Assembly (NCBI GenBank): GCA_025267735.1 | Contig: CM046295.1 | Coordinates: 17,505,592-17,569,591 of the forward strand | Direction: 5' to 3' | DNA length: 64,000 nt | From: Mactra quadrangularis | Taxonomy: Eukaryota; Mollusca; Bivalvia; Venerida; Mactridae | Shown: in pieces, positions 22,847 to 36,439 of the stretch | Layout of the letters: every line of letters starts with the position of its first letter | Position numbering within the stretch: position 1 is the first letter of the stretch | Translations under genes and position numbers: made by a program | Notes under the pieces: generated by a model | The model's database searches: none | Told to the model about the DNA's origin: nothing | The model's input: only the letters and a program-made list of their open reading frames with translations

Positions 22847-25800
22847 GTAGATTATTTTTTAGTTTCTCTCATCTGTAATAGAAACATGTTATAATTAAAC
22901 CATTCCACAATCATTTGACATTTGTTTCAAGTTTCCCCCTCTACTAAATATATGGATACGTTGCTAGCCTCGATGAAAAGTATATGCCTACTGGTTAAAT
23001 ACAAAGGTCCAGAGGCCCGTATTATCAAAGGTCTTACGACCAACTATTGTCTTAAATCCTTCTACAATGAGAAAAATTATCGTAAGAGGTTTAATAATAT
23101 GCTGACCAGCAAGTTTAAGTTGACCATCGTCAAATAACCTTAATATGTATTGACCCGGTGTTGAATCTAGTCAAAACAAATCTTTTGGATAATAGTCAGT
23201 GTATGCAATAATAATTTACATTGTTACGCCATGGAGATACGTGAGACCTGTTGTATGGAAGTAAACTTATTTCAAATAGCTAAACAACTGTTTCTACCAG
23301 TTTACACGCCCACGTTTATCTACGCCAAAATTGATAGGAAATAACTTAAATAATAGTCATATTGTAATATTGTTTTTACTAGTTGATGTAAAGACCATTC
23401 TAAAGATAGCCGGGAAGCATATGGGGTGATTAGTATTTTAAGTTTTAGATCTCCAAGATTCAGTTTTAAACCAAATTTTGATTGGCGATATGTTATAATG
23501 TTGGAACGTAGTTTTACTATAATCTTTAATTCTTTAAGTATATATTTATTATCGTGTTCAGGTATTGCTCAAGATGTACCTGAATGTCAGACTGACAGAA
23601 ATTGTGCTTGTTGTAAAAGTAACCCTGACGGTAGTGAAAGAACATGGTCAGATATTTGTGAAAAAAAAGAAGGAAATTGGAAATGTACACATGGATGTCT
23701 AGATGGTTATTGGGGTTACAAATGTTGGCATGTTTGTCCTGCTTCTTGTATAAGCTGTCATCGACAGTACGGGGTTGGTGAAGCAAATAAGGAATGTTAT
23801 TCGTGTGTTGATGGAAAGTATGGAACAATATGTGGTACTCCTTGTCCCACAAACTGTGCACAGAACAAATGTGATAAAACAACAGGTAATTGTTTATCTG
23901 GTTGTAAAAACAACTGGGCTGGAGATAAATGTAACGTTTGTGCTGATACTTTGTATGGTAACAATTGTGATATGCAATGTCCTGTTTATTGTAAAAATAG
24001 CATGTGTAACAGTTATGATGACTGTACCTTTGGTTGTGCAGATGAAAAGTTGGATGGACCAAAATGTGACCAATGTATAGGTGGAAAATACGGTGAAAAC
24101 TGTGATATAGAATGTCCAGTAAACTGCAAAAATAGCACGTGTAACAGATGGAATGGCAACTGTACAAGTGGATGCAAAGGTTACTTCGACGGCGATAAAT
24201 GTGACAAATGTCAGCCAGGTTATTATGAAACAAACTGTGATAAACAATGCTACAATTGTAAGAATGGTGTTTGTGATCGATCAACAGGTAAATGTATTGA
24301 CTGTGCCAATGGCAAGTTTGGTGAACAATGTAACAAGTCATGTTCATTTGGTTGCATAAACTCCGTATGTGATAGAAATACTGCCGTATGTTCAGAAGGA
24401 TGTTGGGGTAGTTACTCTGGAGATAAATGTTGTGTTACCTACCAAGGGTGTGAGATATGCAACTCAACAACCGAGTGTTTTACATGCAAACCTGGCTATC
24501 GTGGAGAAGCTTGTGAAACTTCATGTCATGTGAATTGTAACGGCACATGTGATAAAAGTACAGGAAAATGCAAATCTTGTAAAAAGGATGGATTTTACGG
24601 TGATCAATGTGATTCACAATGTCCAATATATTGTTCAAATGGAGAATGTGATCGTGAAAATGGACTATGCAATTCGTGTCAAATTGGATACTATGGTCAG
24701 ACTTGCAATGAAACTTGTCCTACTAATTGTGAAGGTAACGTGTGTGATCAATATGATGGTATATGCCAAAATTGTACTGTTGGTTTCTACGGTAATGTAT
24801 GTGACATCCCTTGTAGGAGAGGTTGTAAAGAAAAAACATGTTTTCAAGACTCCGGGGATTGTGTGTATGGATGCATAAATGGCTGCGAGGAAGGTAAGTG
24901 CTATCTTTTATACAGAGTAATATTGTAGTGTGAAGTAATGACCTGCCTCCTTTAATTCTACTGATAAAAAATGAAGGCATAGAATGATTGCAGAGGATGA
25001 TGATATGTAATAACCAAACTGCACCGGGTTGTAAATAATTCGTACGGGAACGAAAAAACTTCAAACTCAGACGTTATATTGCCATAGCTTATCAGATAAT
25101 CTCGCTACTTGATCTTTTCACTAAAACTAAACGTATGAAGATCATTTCTATGTAATTACTTGAGATTGGTTTGAGTAGGTGACTGAACGTGGAAAATAAT
25201 TTCTGATCAAACTTAAAAACTTTTTATTTGCCATGTCTTAATAGTGAATTCAAGTCATAGCCACATGCGCTACAGCCTGAAGAAACGATACGGCCTCATT
25301 GGTTGTGTAAAACGATTCCATGTTAAAATATTCGATAAGTGAAATCAAATATTTGATATTTTGTTTAAATGTCATATACTTATATAATTTTTAATTATAT
25401 ATATTCATATATATATTCATATATATATACATTATAGAACCATCACCACCATCTCCTCTAGGTGGAGCAATTGGAGGTACTGTTGGAGGTCTTGTTGTCA
25501 TTGCTCTTGTCATTGTCGGTGTTTGGTTTGTCCTGAGAAGGTTAGTCATAATTTTATAAGATATTAGAAACGTTCAATGCGTTTATTAATATATATTGTC
25601 TGGTAAGACGTACATGTCATCAAATCTTTCTGCGAATGGCAATATTGCTAACCTTACTCAATTTTCGAATTCAAAAGAATGCGACAAGAAATAATAAACA
25701 CAATCTCCAGCTTACAATATCTCCGTAGAAAGTGCTGTTTTTTCGTACGTTTTTGACTTTACAAAAACCCATCGTGACATGTCTACATTACAGAAGAAGG

Positions 25801-28800
25801 TCACAACAAGAAACAAACACGAAATACAACACAGATGAACTTATGTCTGATATAAATCCTACAGTAGTTAACAATGGTGTTTATGAAAATTGTGATTCAG
25901 TCACGACTCATGGTGAGTTGGTTTTACTTTTTAACGTGTGGATTAAGCTTTTATTAATTTTCATTTGACACTCATTAAGACTACTCAATTTAAATGTTAA
26001 ATCGACTTTCATAATAAATAATGGTGTTAATTAAAATTATGACTCTATGTGAGTAGGTCCTAAATTTTGCAATGCTGATTAAGTTCTTCTTTATTAATTC
26101 TTGTAAAAAATCATTAAGACAAATAAGTGTACATTTAAATCGTTTTTTACCGATCCAATCTTGTTTGAGGTATTCGTTTTTATTATCACTATTCATATTT
26201 TGTAATTGCGTAAAATTACCGATTTATATTGGCACTATACCCTATATATTCAAACGGTTGAAATTTTGTATTATATTCTCTTCGTATACTCTGAAACCTT
26301 GACATATTTTCGTTTGGATTTTCTCACATGACTGTTGTATTAAATTTCAAGGAAGTTACACTGACATGTTAAAGAAAAAAAAAGTACATCTTATTTTCAA
26401 ACATTAGTATACAATTTTTTACAATTTACTCCGTTGAATAAAAGATATTAATACATTTAATATTTACACAATTTATGACATAAATAGAAGTTTTATATTT
26501 GTAAAACATTTACTTATGTAATGCATACTTAACAATCTTATAAATACAGTACATTAATTTCACAGGTGAATAAACATTGAAGATTGCATTGCATTCAGCT
26601 GTGATAGTACTCTTAACGTATATAGTAATACAAGGGAAATAATGGCTTGCGTTTTTGTGTTGTTCCTTTAGTTGGTTGTAGTGCTTGTAATAGCAAGCTG
26701 ACATATGCTGTGATATAATAATGAGTTTTTGTATGATTTTTTGCTATGTTTACAATATGCCAATTAATTATAATTATTATTATATAGAGCATGTTTCGCC
26801 TGAAAATGAGACATTGAATATATCAGTAAAAGATACGCTTAAAGTGACCCAAGATGAGCTTTTTTGGTATAAAAACTAGGCCCTCCGAAGATCAACTAGA
26901 AAGCCCCAAATTTTCTGCGTCCACAACTTATATGCAAGTAATTAATTATTGCAATACTAGATTAAAAAGCTAAGATCCATAAGTCTAGATTTGATTCACT
27001 GACCTCTGAAATATAATTGAATAAAAATGTTGAAAATGCGACGTAAATCATGACTTAAATTTAATTTTAATAATATAGAGACTAAATCAGCTGCTCCTAA
27101 AGTAGTTCCTAAGCTGAAGGAAGATTTCCATAATGTTGCTCTGGAAGAGTCACACGAACCAGACAATGAAGAAAATGTAGTCGACGATGAATATTATACA
27201 TTTAGAAATGTCATTAAAGTTGCTGACTTACAAGCTTATGTCAAACAAAATGTAGGCAATTATTTATCCAACGAGTTTAAGGTAACGTTAATTCTTTATT
27301 ATGACATTTTTCCCTATTGTCTTTGTTAAATTCATCAATGTTTGAAATTGTCTGTGGTTCCTTCAAAATACAATAACAGAACAGAACAGAACAGAATTTT
27401 ATCCAATAAAACGTGTACATAATACATAGTTTTGATTAATATATATATAAACATAGTATACATTGTCACGGGAATGGACCCCTATACAAGGTAATAAACA
27501 TTTACAAACTTATATAAACAGTTATATCAATTTTTAAAATAATGGGAAAATATGTTAGAATAACATACATGTTGATTGCATTAATAATTATTTGATGTTT
27601 AAATTTGAAGCATTAGCGTCAAGTTCATGAGTCAAATTACTTAATACCGTGTGTTAAAATCTACTGAATTGTCTTTGGCTAAGACTTACTTTGTAGTAAG
27701 TCTCACCAATTCCTATTTTTGCGAGCAGGTGCATCCGACAGTTTGTGTAATTATATTTTATTAACATGTCTATATTGTATGAACCACAGAGACTCGCTAA
27801 AGGATTAAAACAACCATGTACATTTGCTACAAGAAGTGAAAACATAGCATTGAATCGTTACAATGGACTCTATCCATGTAAGTTAGTTTCTTTGACTATA
27901 ACATGTTATCTGTTTGTTTGTCTGTTGGCTGTGTTTATTTAGGATATATTTGAGGATATATTTAAAAACTTTCATAACACTAACCTTCTTTACCTTGCCA
28001 CAATATGTCGAAAATTTATCAAATACTTTTGTCCGAGTTTTCTAGAAAGACTGTACGAGATGCTGCTGATCATTCCATCATTAATGTGAATTACATCATC
28101 TTATAAATTATAATATATTATTTATGATATCGTTTTAGTTAGAAATGCTACGACATATAATTGTCGCATCAGGTCACCAATATAACTACTACGCTACAAT
28201 ATAATTATTTATTTACAGATGACCATTCAAGAGTAAAACTACCACACGATAAAAAGTTTTTTATCAATGCTTGTTACATCAATGTAAGTTTGTTTTTGTA
28301 CTATTTTGATTAAATCTAAAAAAATATTGTTGCATACATAGAGATTGTTGTGTAATCTTAAATGCGTGGTCGATAATACCGTTTATTCGAGAAGTTTTAA
28401 ACTTGTACTCAATTAATTTCCGTTTGAGATCGAAACGAATTCGTTTATATTAGTTTTGAAAATATACACCGTTGACAAAATAAGAATTGGTTAAATTCTA
28501 AATTTTGATCTACGTAAAGTTTAAAGTTTGCATTGCCTGCCATGTTAAAATTTATAGACCATACAATGACATCTTCAGGGCAATCACCAACAGAAAGCAT
28601 ACATTGCATCGTTAGGACCTACAAAAGTGACTACAGACAATTTTGCAACGTTCTGGAAAATGGTTTGGTATGAGAAAAGTGACATAATAGTGATGTTGAC
28701 GAATCTCCAAGAACCTTCGGTGAGTATATAAATTGGTTGGTTTATTTATTGCTTCACATTTATGAAGATTATAATGGAAATTAGCTTGAGTCCACCAATA

Positions 28801-31800
28801 TATACTATTTATACCTTAACAAAGTTTATAATAGGCCACATTTAGGGCAAATCAAGTACCTTCATAGTATTTTAGGTTTGAATATTATCGTTCATGTGCT
28901 ATATTGAATAATTATTCACTCAGAGAATGCAGATTGTATGAAGGGATATATTTATGAATTATAACAAAACCTAGGCAAACATAACATAAACAATTTTGAA
29001 ATGTATATTTAAACTGAAACAATTACGAATTTAACATGATGTTTCAGGGTATGAAGTGTCAACAGTATTGGCCAGATCGTGGACAATCTCTAACCTTTCA
29101 TGACCTTGAAATAAAATGTGACAGTATGGAAGACTTTTCTGAATATACTTTCAGAACCTTCACGGTTTTCAAGGTAAGTCATTTGCTTTAAAAACCATTA
29201 ATTGATCGGTTCATACAGTCATTCCCTATACAAATTATCCATGCATAGAGTAATAAATAATGTCTTTACCTTAATATAGTTTGATTATAGTAGGATTATT
29301 TCTATGGTAATATTTTCTGTTTTCTTGCATGACTGACAATACTGTTAGTAATATTTGTATTTCGTTTTGAAACTTGCACTAATCATATGGGGTTACTTCC
29401 GAAGTGGGCGTTGAATGTGATTTGATCAACCGTGAAGCTGGCTATCTATTTATAATTAGTACGACCACGTAACCTTTCCACGACGCAAACTCCTTGATTT
29501 TAGACGGTCGTAACAAATAAAAAACTGTTGTTATATTCAATGAAACATTTTATTTTACAGGGAAAGGAAAGACGTACAGTAAGTCAGCTTCATTTTACAG
29601 CTTGGCCGGACAAGTCTGTACCTAATAACGTAACATCATTGGTTGAGTTTAGACAAAGAGTTAAATCTACATATACATTATCACAGGGACCAGTTATTGT
29701 CCATTGCAGGTATATTTTACTCATTTTTTATTCGAATTCATCACGTTTTCCTTTCTTATTTTCCTGTTCAAGCTCAACAAAAACTTGACATTCTCATTAA
29801 AGCAACCTATAGATAGACACAAAACTCACACCTGTCAATTACGTGTTATCATGTTGTTATTAGTTTTTCTTTTAATTATCATCATTTCCATCATCATCAT
29901 CGGTATATCATAACCTGTATCACCACCATAATTATCATTATCATTTTCATCATAAGTTGACATTTCATGTATCTACTTTTATTATTTCCAGTGCTGGTAT
30001 AGGACGTACAGGAACTTACATTGCTATAGACTTACTAACAGAAGAAGGTTTGAATAAAGGTCATGTTGATGTGTTTGGGTGTATTAGAAATATGAGAGAA
30101 CAACGTGTTAATATGGTACAGACACCAGTAAGTATACAACATCAAACTGTTTAATTATTACTTCTTCCTTATGTATCTTCATGTAAACCATTTTATACTT
30201 ATCATTGCTATCATCCCTATTTCGTATGTATTATCACAAAAACACATTTTTAACTGCACACTCATCATTATTATCATCGCAATTATTGTATCCGCGTCAT
30301 AATTATAGTATTTTATGTTATTATTATCATTATTCAAATGCCTTTTTTGCACTCTTATCATCATTTTAGCCATTACCATCATCAATACAATTTCCTCTTA
30401 ATCATTAGCAACATGTCCTCAGAACCATTTTAAAAGAATCAACACCACAATTGTCGTTTTCAGTTATTAATTTTCATCATCATCATTTCCATTCTTATCT
30501 TTATTATCACTATTAACATGATAACTATTATCTCATTATCAATATCACAAAAATGATCGAAACCAAAAACACAACGTTCAGAAATATCAAAATCACCGGG
30601 TTTTTTTCGTGTTCGTCCCAAATAATTCTCTCCTTTAAGTTTATCATTTACTGCTGAATCGGGAACAAAATCCACAATGTATATATTTTATTTCAGGACC
30701 AATATGAATATGTTCATCGTGCTATTGTTTACACTTTGATATTTGATGTTGATTACACACCAACAGAAACATTTAATGAATATGTCATGTCTCTGACTGA
30801 TTCACAGTATGCAGCCATACATAAGGTAAATTCTAAAAATGTGGAGGACGGGAAAGACCCTTAAAACGTTTCTTAATTGTAATACAGACCTATTTGTATA
30901 TGCAATAAGTAATCTCATGTTAGCAATTTTGCAATTTTTGAAAACATGTTTAACAAAGTCACAACCAATTGAGTTAAGATTATTAACGTTTATATACGAT
31001 TAAACAAAAGATAAACACATAAGAATCAAAATAATGTATAATTATATCAATTCAAATACACCTTAGTTCCACACAATGCTGAAAAGCAATTAAGCAGAAT
31101 ATTATAGACTTAAATTATAATAAAACTGTTTTGGTGTATGTTGTATGTGACTTTGCTATATTTTCATAGAACTAACTTGCATTATGTTTGGTATATATTG
31201 TTTTTTTAAAAAGACTCATAGCTTTTAAATTAAAAGTCAGTATGTTTTACAATTTGAAGTCAACACTTATTTTAATACACCAATGACCTTTTTTACATAG
31301 AAACTCAGTATATCCATTGAGACTGTGAATAAAGAACATGAAAAAGCTGTGTCAATGAACAAGACATTCAAAGAGAAGAATAGATCTATAAGTGACGTTC
31401 CGGGTAAGACTTGTCTTAATTTAATATTTGACCCCGTCCTCAAGTATGTTACCCCGCCCTTTTAAAATTTAAATACTACTCAAATAATCATTTTACGCCA
31501 CCCTAAACACAATAAAAACCCACAAGAGTGATGTTCATGTAAATGTGAAATACTCCTCAGCTACTCTTAAATTCCATCTTATTATAACAAAACTTGATAG
31601 TTATTTTTAGATGTGTCTTAATCAAATATCTTTGCCTTCAATTTGGTCCAAATCAATATAAACTTCGCCTTACAAAACATTAGTGAATAGAAAATAATTG
31701 GCAATGTAATTTTAGCTCCTTTTTCAATAAGGTAAGCACATAAATATTGTTTAATATGTTGTTTTAATGAATGTTTTTTCGTCAACATAGTTTGTTTAAT

Positions 31801-34800
31801 ATGTTTAATACCAAGAACAACATACACTGGGACGCAAAATGTCATCAGTGACTGACAACTTCTATTTAAAAATTTGATATATCTGAATATTTCAATCGTT
31901 ATGATTGTTATCATTGAAATTTATTGTTATTGTTAATTGTTAATATTGTTCTTATTCGTCGTTATCGTTATTTTTTAGTACCATAAAATTAATTTATATC
32001 GTTTCAGATAACAGCAGCAGACCAATGCTTTATCTAAACAGAGCCTTCAATGATTCAAACTACATTAATGCAGTTTACGTTGACGTTAGTAAACATTTAA
32101 GTTATATAATTTATGCAAATAGTGGATATAAATTAATTTGAATACGTCAAATTTCAACTAATGAGCTCTGGTAATATATGTAGCATTAACATTACTCGTA
32201 TATGTACTGCTTCATTCCTTACCGTCAAAAATCGGCACAGTTAAAGTAGAAAAATTTGCTTTGGCAATAGCAGGCAGCTCAAGTGAAAGAGTAAAACTTC
32301 TTTAATGAAAGAGATTCCAAGATATCGATGATCAAGAATAATATCTGTAAAGTAGATTATAGTGTCACAATGATTTGTAAAGGGTTTATGCATCAAATAT
32401 AGGGGAGGTAATTGTATTTTTCAATATCGCATTGTAGCAATTATAATTCTTATAAAAGGGAGATAATCTTTTTTCAGGGTTTCAAGAGAAAAAATAGATT
32501 CATATTGGCTCAAACTCCATTATCCTCAACACTAGATGACTTTGTATGTTTGCTTTACCAAGAAAAATGTTCGTGTATTGTTTCTGTAGAAATCGCAGAC
32601 GATCAGAAACATGTAAGTTCGTTAAGTACTCGCTATACACAAGGAAATTTCGCCGAGCCGATTATACGTTGAAAAATATGTATTTGATCGTTCGTTTTGA
32701 TTAAGGACGTGGCTAACGATTCAACGAAACCAATATTATTTTTAATCTAACTAACATGCATGTTTCTAATGAAACAACACGATAGAAACTGTTTCAAAAA
32801 TCAAACGCCTAAGTTTGATCAACCTGTCGCAACAACAAAAGAATATTAGGCATTTGTTACAAAGTCCTCACCATACCACTTAAACAAAACGTTGTGGTTT
32901 TAAATACAGTGTGCTCAATGAAGAAGTATTTGAATTTCGACTTGACAGAGGTTTTAGAATTTTTGTTCAATTTTAAGTTGAGTTTCAGGGATGGAAATCT
33001 CAACATATATTCTACAAAAATCTCTTTATACACGACAATATAAGACAAATTTATTTACTTTCTGATAGAGTCCATTGTTGTTATACAATATGTAATATCA
33101 ACATAGCTCTAAGCTTACGTGGTTTATTTTTCAGGATGTAGGTTGTTATATCCCAAAAGAAAAAGAAAGTTTAACATTTGGTTCATTTGTTATTACTTGT
33201 ATGAAATATCAAAACAAATATAATCACCAATATAGACAATTGAAGATAACAAACATAGGGAAGGTGAGTTTTAAAATAACACTGACGACTATTTAAGTTA
33301 CTCAGTGGGATTTGGTTGGAGTGTCCAGCAAGTTTCACTCAAATTAGAATATATGTTTGGTTAGGTTTGGCTGCACACCAATACGTCCAAGATTACTTTG
33401 TGGCAAAATATATTAACAATCGGCATCAAATCTAAAATATATCAATGATTGTCACTGCATTACAATTTATTTTTTTCAAAACCCATTAGGAGTGAAAAAG
33501 TATGTTACTATTCATAGGATGCTGCTCTGCAGAGGTTAACTTCAATTTAGATTTAAGATCTAAATTGTTGATGTGCAGAGGATTTGTTCTGTAGAGGGAT
33601 GCTTTGCAGAGATTATTTTGTTCCTTTACTATTTTTGTTAAAAGTAAATATATCAATGCTGACTCATTTTTTTATATTACTTTTATTCGTAGCAATCAAC
33701 TGGAGAAAGAATTGTACATCATTATCAGTATACAAATTGGAAGAATAATGAGAAAGTTCCATCAAGTGACGCAGATTTTGTACAATTTATAAAAGATACA
33801 CAATCAACAGTGCAAGAAGACGGACAAGCTCCAATGATTTTACATTGCCTGTAAGTTACAGCTTCTTATTTGAAGTCGTTTGTTTTCGTTTTATCTTTGT
33901 TCAAAGTATAACCTCTTTTGAATATGTGCCCATGTATCAAGACGCTAGTTATTTTACTCAGTTACTTGGCGCTTTTGACAAATATTCTTACGATAAAATC
34001 CATTGTGAGTCAAAACAAAGAAACATTCATATTACGGATATTTTTTGCAAATCAATGTCAAATAGTATTGAATTATGTAAAGCATTTTGTAAATTTTGGA
34101 TGTAATGAGTTATGATTTGTAACCCTTATTTGACTTTGAACTGCAAAATTTATGAAATTGACTGATGATAACTTTTTGTTAGATGTTAAGTAAAAAGGTG
34201 CAACAAATCGACAAATAATCATCATAAGACAAAAACAAAGCCATTTTACAAATAATAAATCAGGATACATATATTTTTATCCCTTTTTGTTTCATCAGGA
34301 CTGGTGGTAGGAAATGTGGATTGTTTTGTACAGTATCATTATTGTTAGAGAGAGCTGACATTATAAGACAAATAAGTGTAGTGAATACTGTTAGACTACT
34401 TAGACTTAGAAGACCAAATGTTATACCAAATAAGGTAAGAATGGGCGTGGTGAAAGATAAATGGGCGTGGAATAATTGTAACGATCGGCGTAGTTTTAGT
34501 TTGCATTATGAATATGTATCATTAATACACAAAAAGTATAAGTTATAAGTATAAGTTAAGAAGAAGAGACATTCAGATAATTATCACTATGTTTTTCTTT
34601 TCAATTAACATAAAATATCAACAAACGGTACAAGGCAGTAAATAAAAGAAATATAGGGACGGGGGAAACAGAATTTAAAAGACATGATCTAATAGTTTAG
34701 ATGTCGTAAATAAAAGAAAGTAAAAGAATATTTGACAAGTAGAGGTGTAGTAAAGTTTGGGCTAAAATTATATATATAAATATTCATTTCAACAAAATGG

Positions 34801-35007
34801 GGCAAAGGGTCTTTAGAATTAATTTGAAAATGTTCCTTATTGGATATAACTATCAACAATTTCTGAAAGCTTTGAATTTTTTTCCTACTTAAATTATGAA
34901 TAATTCATTAAATGTTATATTTCTAGGAACAGTTGAAGTTTGCACATCAATGTGTGGCGTCACAAATGGAGATGTTGAGTACATATACAAACTTTTCAAT
35001 GAAGTAA
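22783..35007 (+). CDS. Gene B: receptor-type tyrosine phosphatase with EGF-repeat ectodomain (complete)
   Basis: Complete paralogue, 1157 residues from 19 coding exons: 22783-22846, 23562-24893, 25438-25540, 25794-25912, 27079-27281, 27790-27877, 28219-28283, 28579-28719, 29048-29173, 29561-29709, 29992-30127, 30697-30825, 31301-31403, 32008-32084, 32478-32612, 33135-33263, 33693-33850, 34299-34434 and 34927-35007 (TAA). All introns are GT-AG and exon lengths after the ectodomain equal those of gene A. Layout: signal peptide (1 to about 24), EGF-like repeats (to about 465), transmembrane helix (about 481-498), juxtamembrane linker (500-607), D1 (608-885; Asp764, Cys796), D2 (886 to about 1140; Cys1085). 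D1 should be active and D2 dead. The start ATG was chosen because it opens a hydrophobic signal sequence whose split Gly codon joins the EGF exon in frame. Substrate and ligand unknown. Confidence 0.95.
23562..24893 (+). CDS. Gene B exon 2: EGF-like repeat ectodomain
   Basis: One 1332-nt exon (phase 1 in, phase 1 out). It starts GIAQDVPECQTDRNCACC and runs through compact EGF/laminin-EGF-like units to CINGCEEG. It lacks one unit near its 3' end (DGFYGDQCDSQCP... leads directly into GYYGQTC) that genes A and C keep, but retains the unit gene A lost (CIDCANGKFGEQC). The ORF extends upstream of the acceptor by chance, because the intron end is open in this frame. Confidence 0.93.
25438..27281 (+). 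CDS. Gene B exons: transmembrane helix and juxtamembrane segment
   Basis: Exons 25438-25540, 25794-25912 and 27079-27281. The stalk EPSPPSPLGG leads to GGAIGGTVGGLVVIALVIVG and a VWFVLRRR stop-transfer. The linker holds NNGVYENCDS and the acidic VVDDEYYTFRN, then a helix into D1. The intron after the second exon (25913-27078) is strongly similar to gene A's intron over its first ~150 bases. Confidence 0.92.
27374..27400. repeat. (ACAGA)n short repeat, possible retroelement tail
   Basis: Four 'acaga' units followed by attttatccaataaaacgtg inside the intron before the first D1 exon. A short-period repeat next to a TTTAT/AATAAA-like sequence recalls the 3' end of a non-LTR element on the minus strand. 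No ORF supports this. Confidence 0.3.
27790..30825 (+). CDS. Gene B exons: PTP domain D1 (catalytic)
   Basis: Seven exons (27790-27877 to 30697-30825). The motif set is intact: NRYNGLYPYDHSRVKL, FFINACYI, NFATFWKMVWYEKSDIIVML, KCQQYWPDRGQ, TAWPDKSVP (Asp764), HCSAGIGRTG (Cys796, Ser codon split by the intron 29710-29991) and MVQTPDQYEYVH. Expected to be an active phosphotyrosine phosphatase. The exon with the WPD loop (29561-29709) is almost identical in nucleotides to those of genes A and C while surrounding introns differ. Confidence 0.94.
31301..35007 (+). CDS. Gene B exons: degenerate PTP domain D2 and tail
   Basis: Seven exons (31301-31403 to 34927-35007). The P-loop reads HCLTGGRKCG: the catalytic Arg position is Lys, although an Arg occurs one residue earlier. 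The WPD position is WKN. The final exon encodes EQLKFAHQCVASQMEMLSTY then TNFSMK and TAA. Predicted pseudophosphatase domain with a regulatory role. Confidence 0.92.
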
Positions 35008-36375
35008 AACTTGTATTGAGTAAAAATGATGGCCACATTTTGAGATTGTGTTGAGTTGAACTAACATAACAAAAACACTCTAAGGAAGTTTAAAGTGCAT
35101 GAAAGAGATGAACAATATTAATAGCAAAATAATTTTAAACTTAATGAGATGTTCATTGTGATTGTGCTTAATGGTTTGCGCTATTGTTAACTTTACCACA
35201 ATTCACATTAAGAGTTGTTTCCCTTGTTTCTTTTATTAATGGTTTAAGTTAATTTTATTTATTCAACTTATTGTAAAAACTTCCTTTTTAATTCATAAAT
35301 ACTTGTCTTTGTATTGAATATTACATAATGGTTTGCTGAAACGGAAGTTATTTTAATCGCGAGATATAAAGCAAGACTTCCAAAGAATAAATGATGTGTG
35401 GCTATTAAGCAGAGCTTTTTATAATGAATACTAAAATAAATAAACGTATTTAGAAATTCACATTATTCAGAGATTTGATTTTGGCATTTAACATTAATGT
35501 ATACTGCTGAAATGTGTTCACATTGTTCTGATACAGACATCATGGCCGTTTTGGGCTATTCCACAGCACACAAATGTGAGATTTTCAATCGAGATAAAAT
35601 ATTTTTTAAATCATATTTAATGTATTAACAATCTAAAATCGACACTGGAATGATTGAAATTCAGTGTAAACTAGCTGCATGTATATATAAACGTATTGTA
35701 TTTGTAGTTATTATTTTGTGAAGATGTATTATAATCACATTAAGTACCCAATCACAAAATTGTTTATAACCTTGGCTATATAAAAGTTTATTCTCTTATG
35801 TAATTATATATTTTATTGAATAATTGTTTTGTTATTTTGTTTTGCATATAGTTATATTTTTATTTTATATTTTGTTTATATATGTAAATGAAATAAATGC
35901 TCAATGAAGTTTGATATACACTAACATTTTAAATGCTTTTATAACACATTAAAATTGACTGTGATACAATTCATGAATTTGTCACAAAAAGCAAAAATAA
36001 ACATGTAATTATTATCGATACGTTGTATTTTGCCTTGACTTACGACTTTTTACGTTTGAATTACAACGCTTTCAATGTTAGAACTGTATATCTTTTCAGA
36101 CAAATTTCTAAATTTTTATGTACTGTAAAAACTTTACTGTTATATTTATTGAAGTTTTCATCTTTAATTTTGATGTTTAGAATTATTTGGGATCTGTTAA
36201 AAAGATCTCTTTCTATGTAAAAGGTGCTGAAATCAAAATATTGGTATCAAGGAATTTCTCGATTTTGAAATGTTTGTTCATTTCTCTATCCATTGTGATG
36301 TACAATATTTCATAACTTAATATATGTTCCAGATTTTTTTATTACTTATTATAATCATAGAACAATTTCAATAAA
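35008..36375 (+). other. Gene B 3' UTR region with two candidate poly(A) signals
   Basis: AATAAA at 35892-35897 (context gaaataaatgctcaatg, as in gene C) and at 36370-36375 (tttcaataaaag). Similarity to gene C continues through the distal site and fades near 36440, so a longer 3' UTR with alternative polyadenylation is possible. Confidence 0.6.
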
Positions 36376-36439
36376 AGTTTTAAAAAAATGTCTCATTCTT
36401 TATTTCTATGCATGATTGTCCAAGGCTACAAAAAATATA

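Noticed and set aside
22922..23137. 71-residue ORF inside gene B intron 1
   Set aside because: Composition is mildly coding-like, but there is no domain or homologue I recognise and no counterpart in gene C's intron 1.
23526..24347. 273-codon minus-strand ORF opposite gene B's EGF exon
   Set aside because: Shadow of the Cys/Gly-rich coding strand; the composition (many His, Tyr, Cys) mirrors the sense codons and no domain is seen. The same applies to minus ORFs over the EGF exons of A and C.
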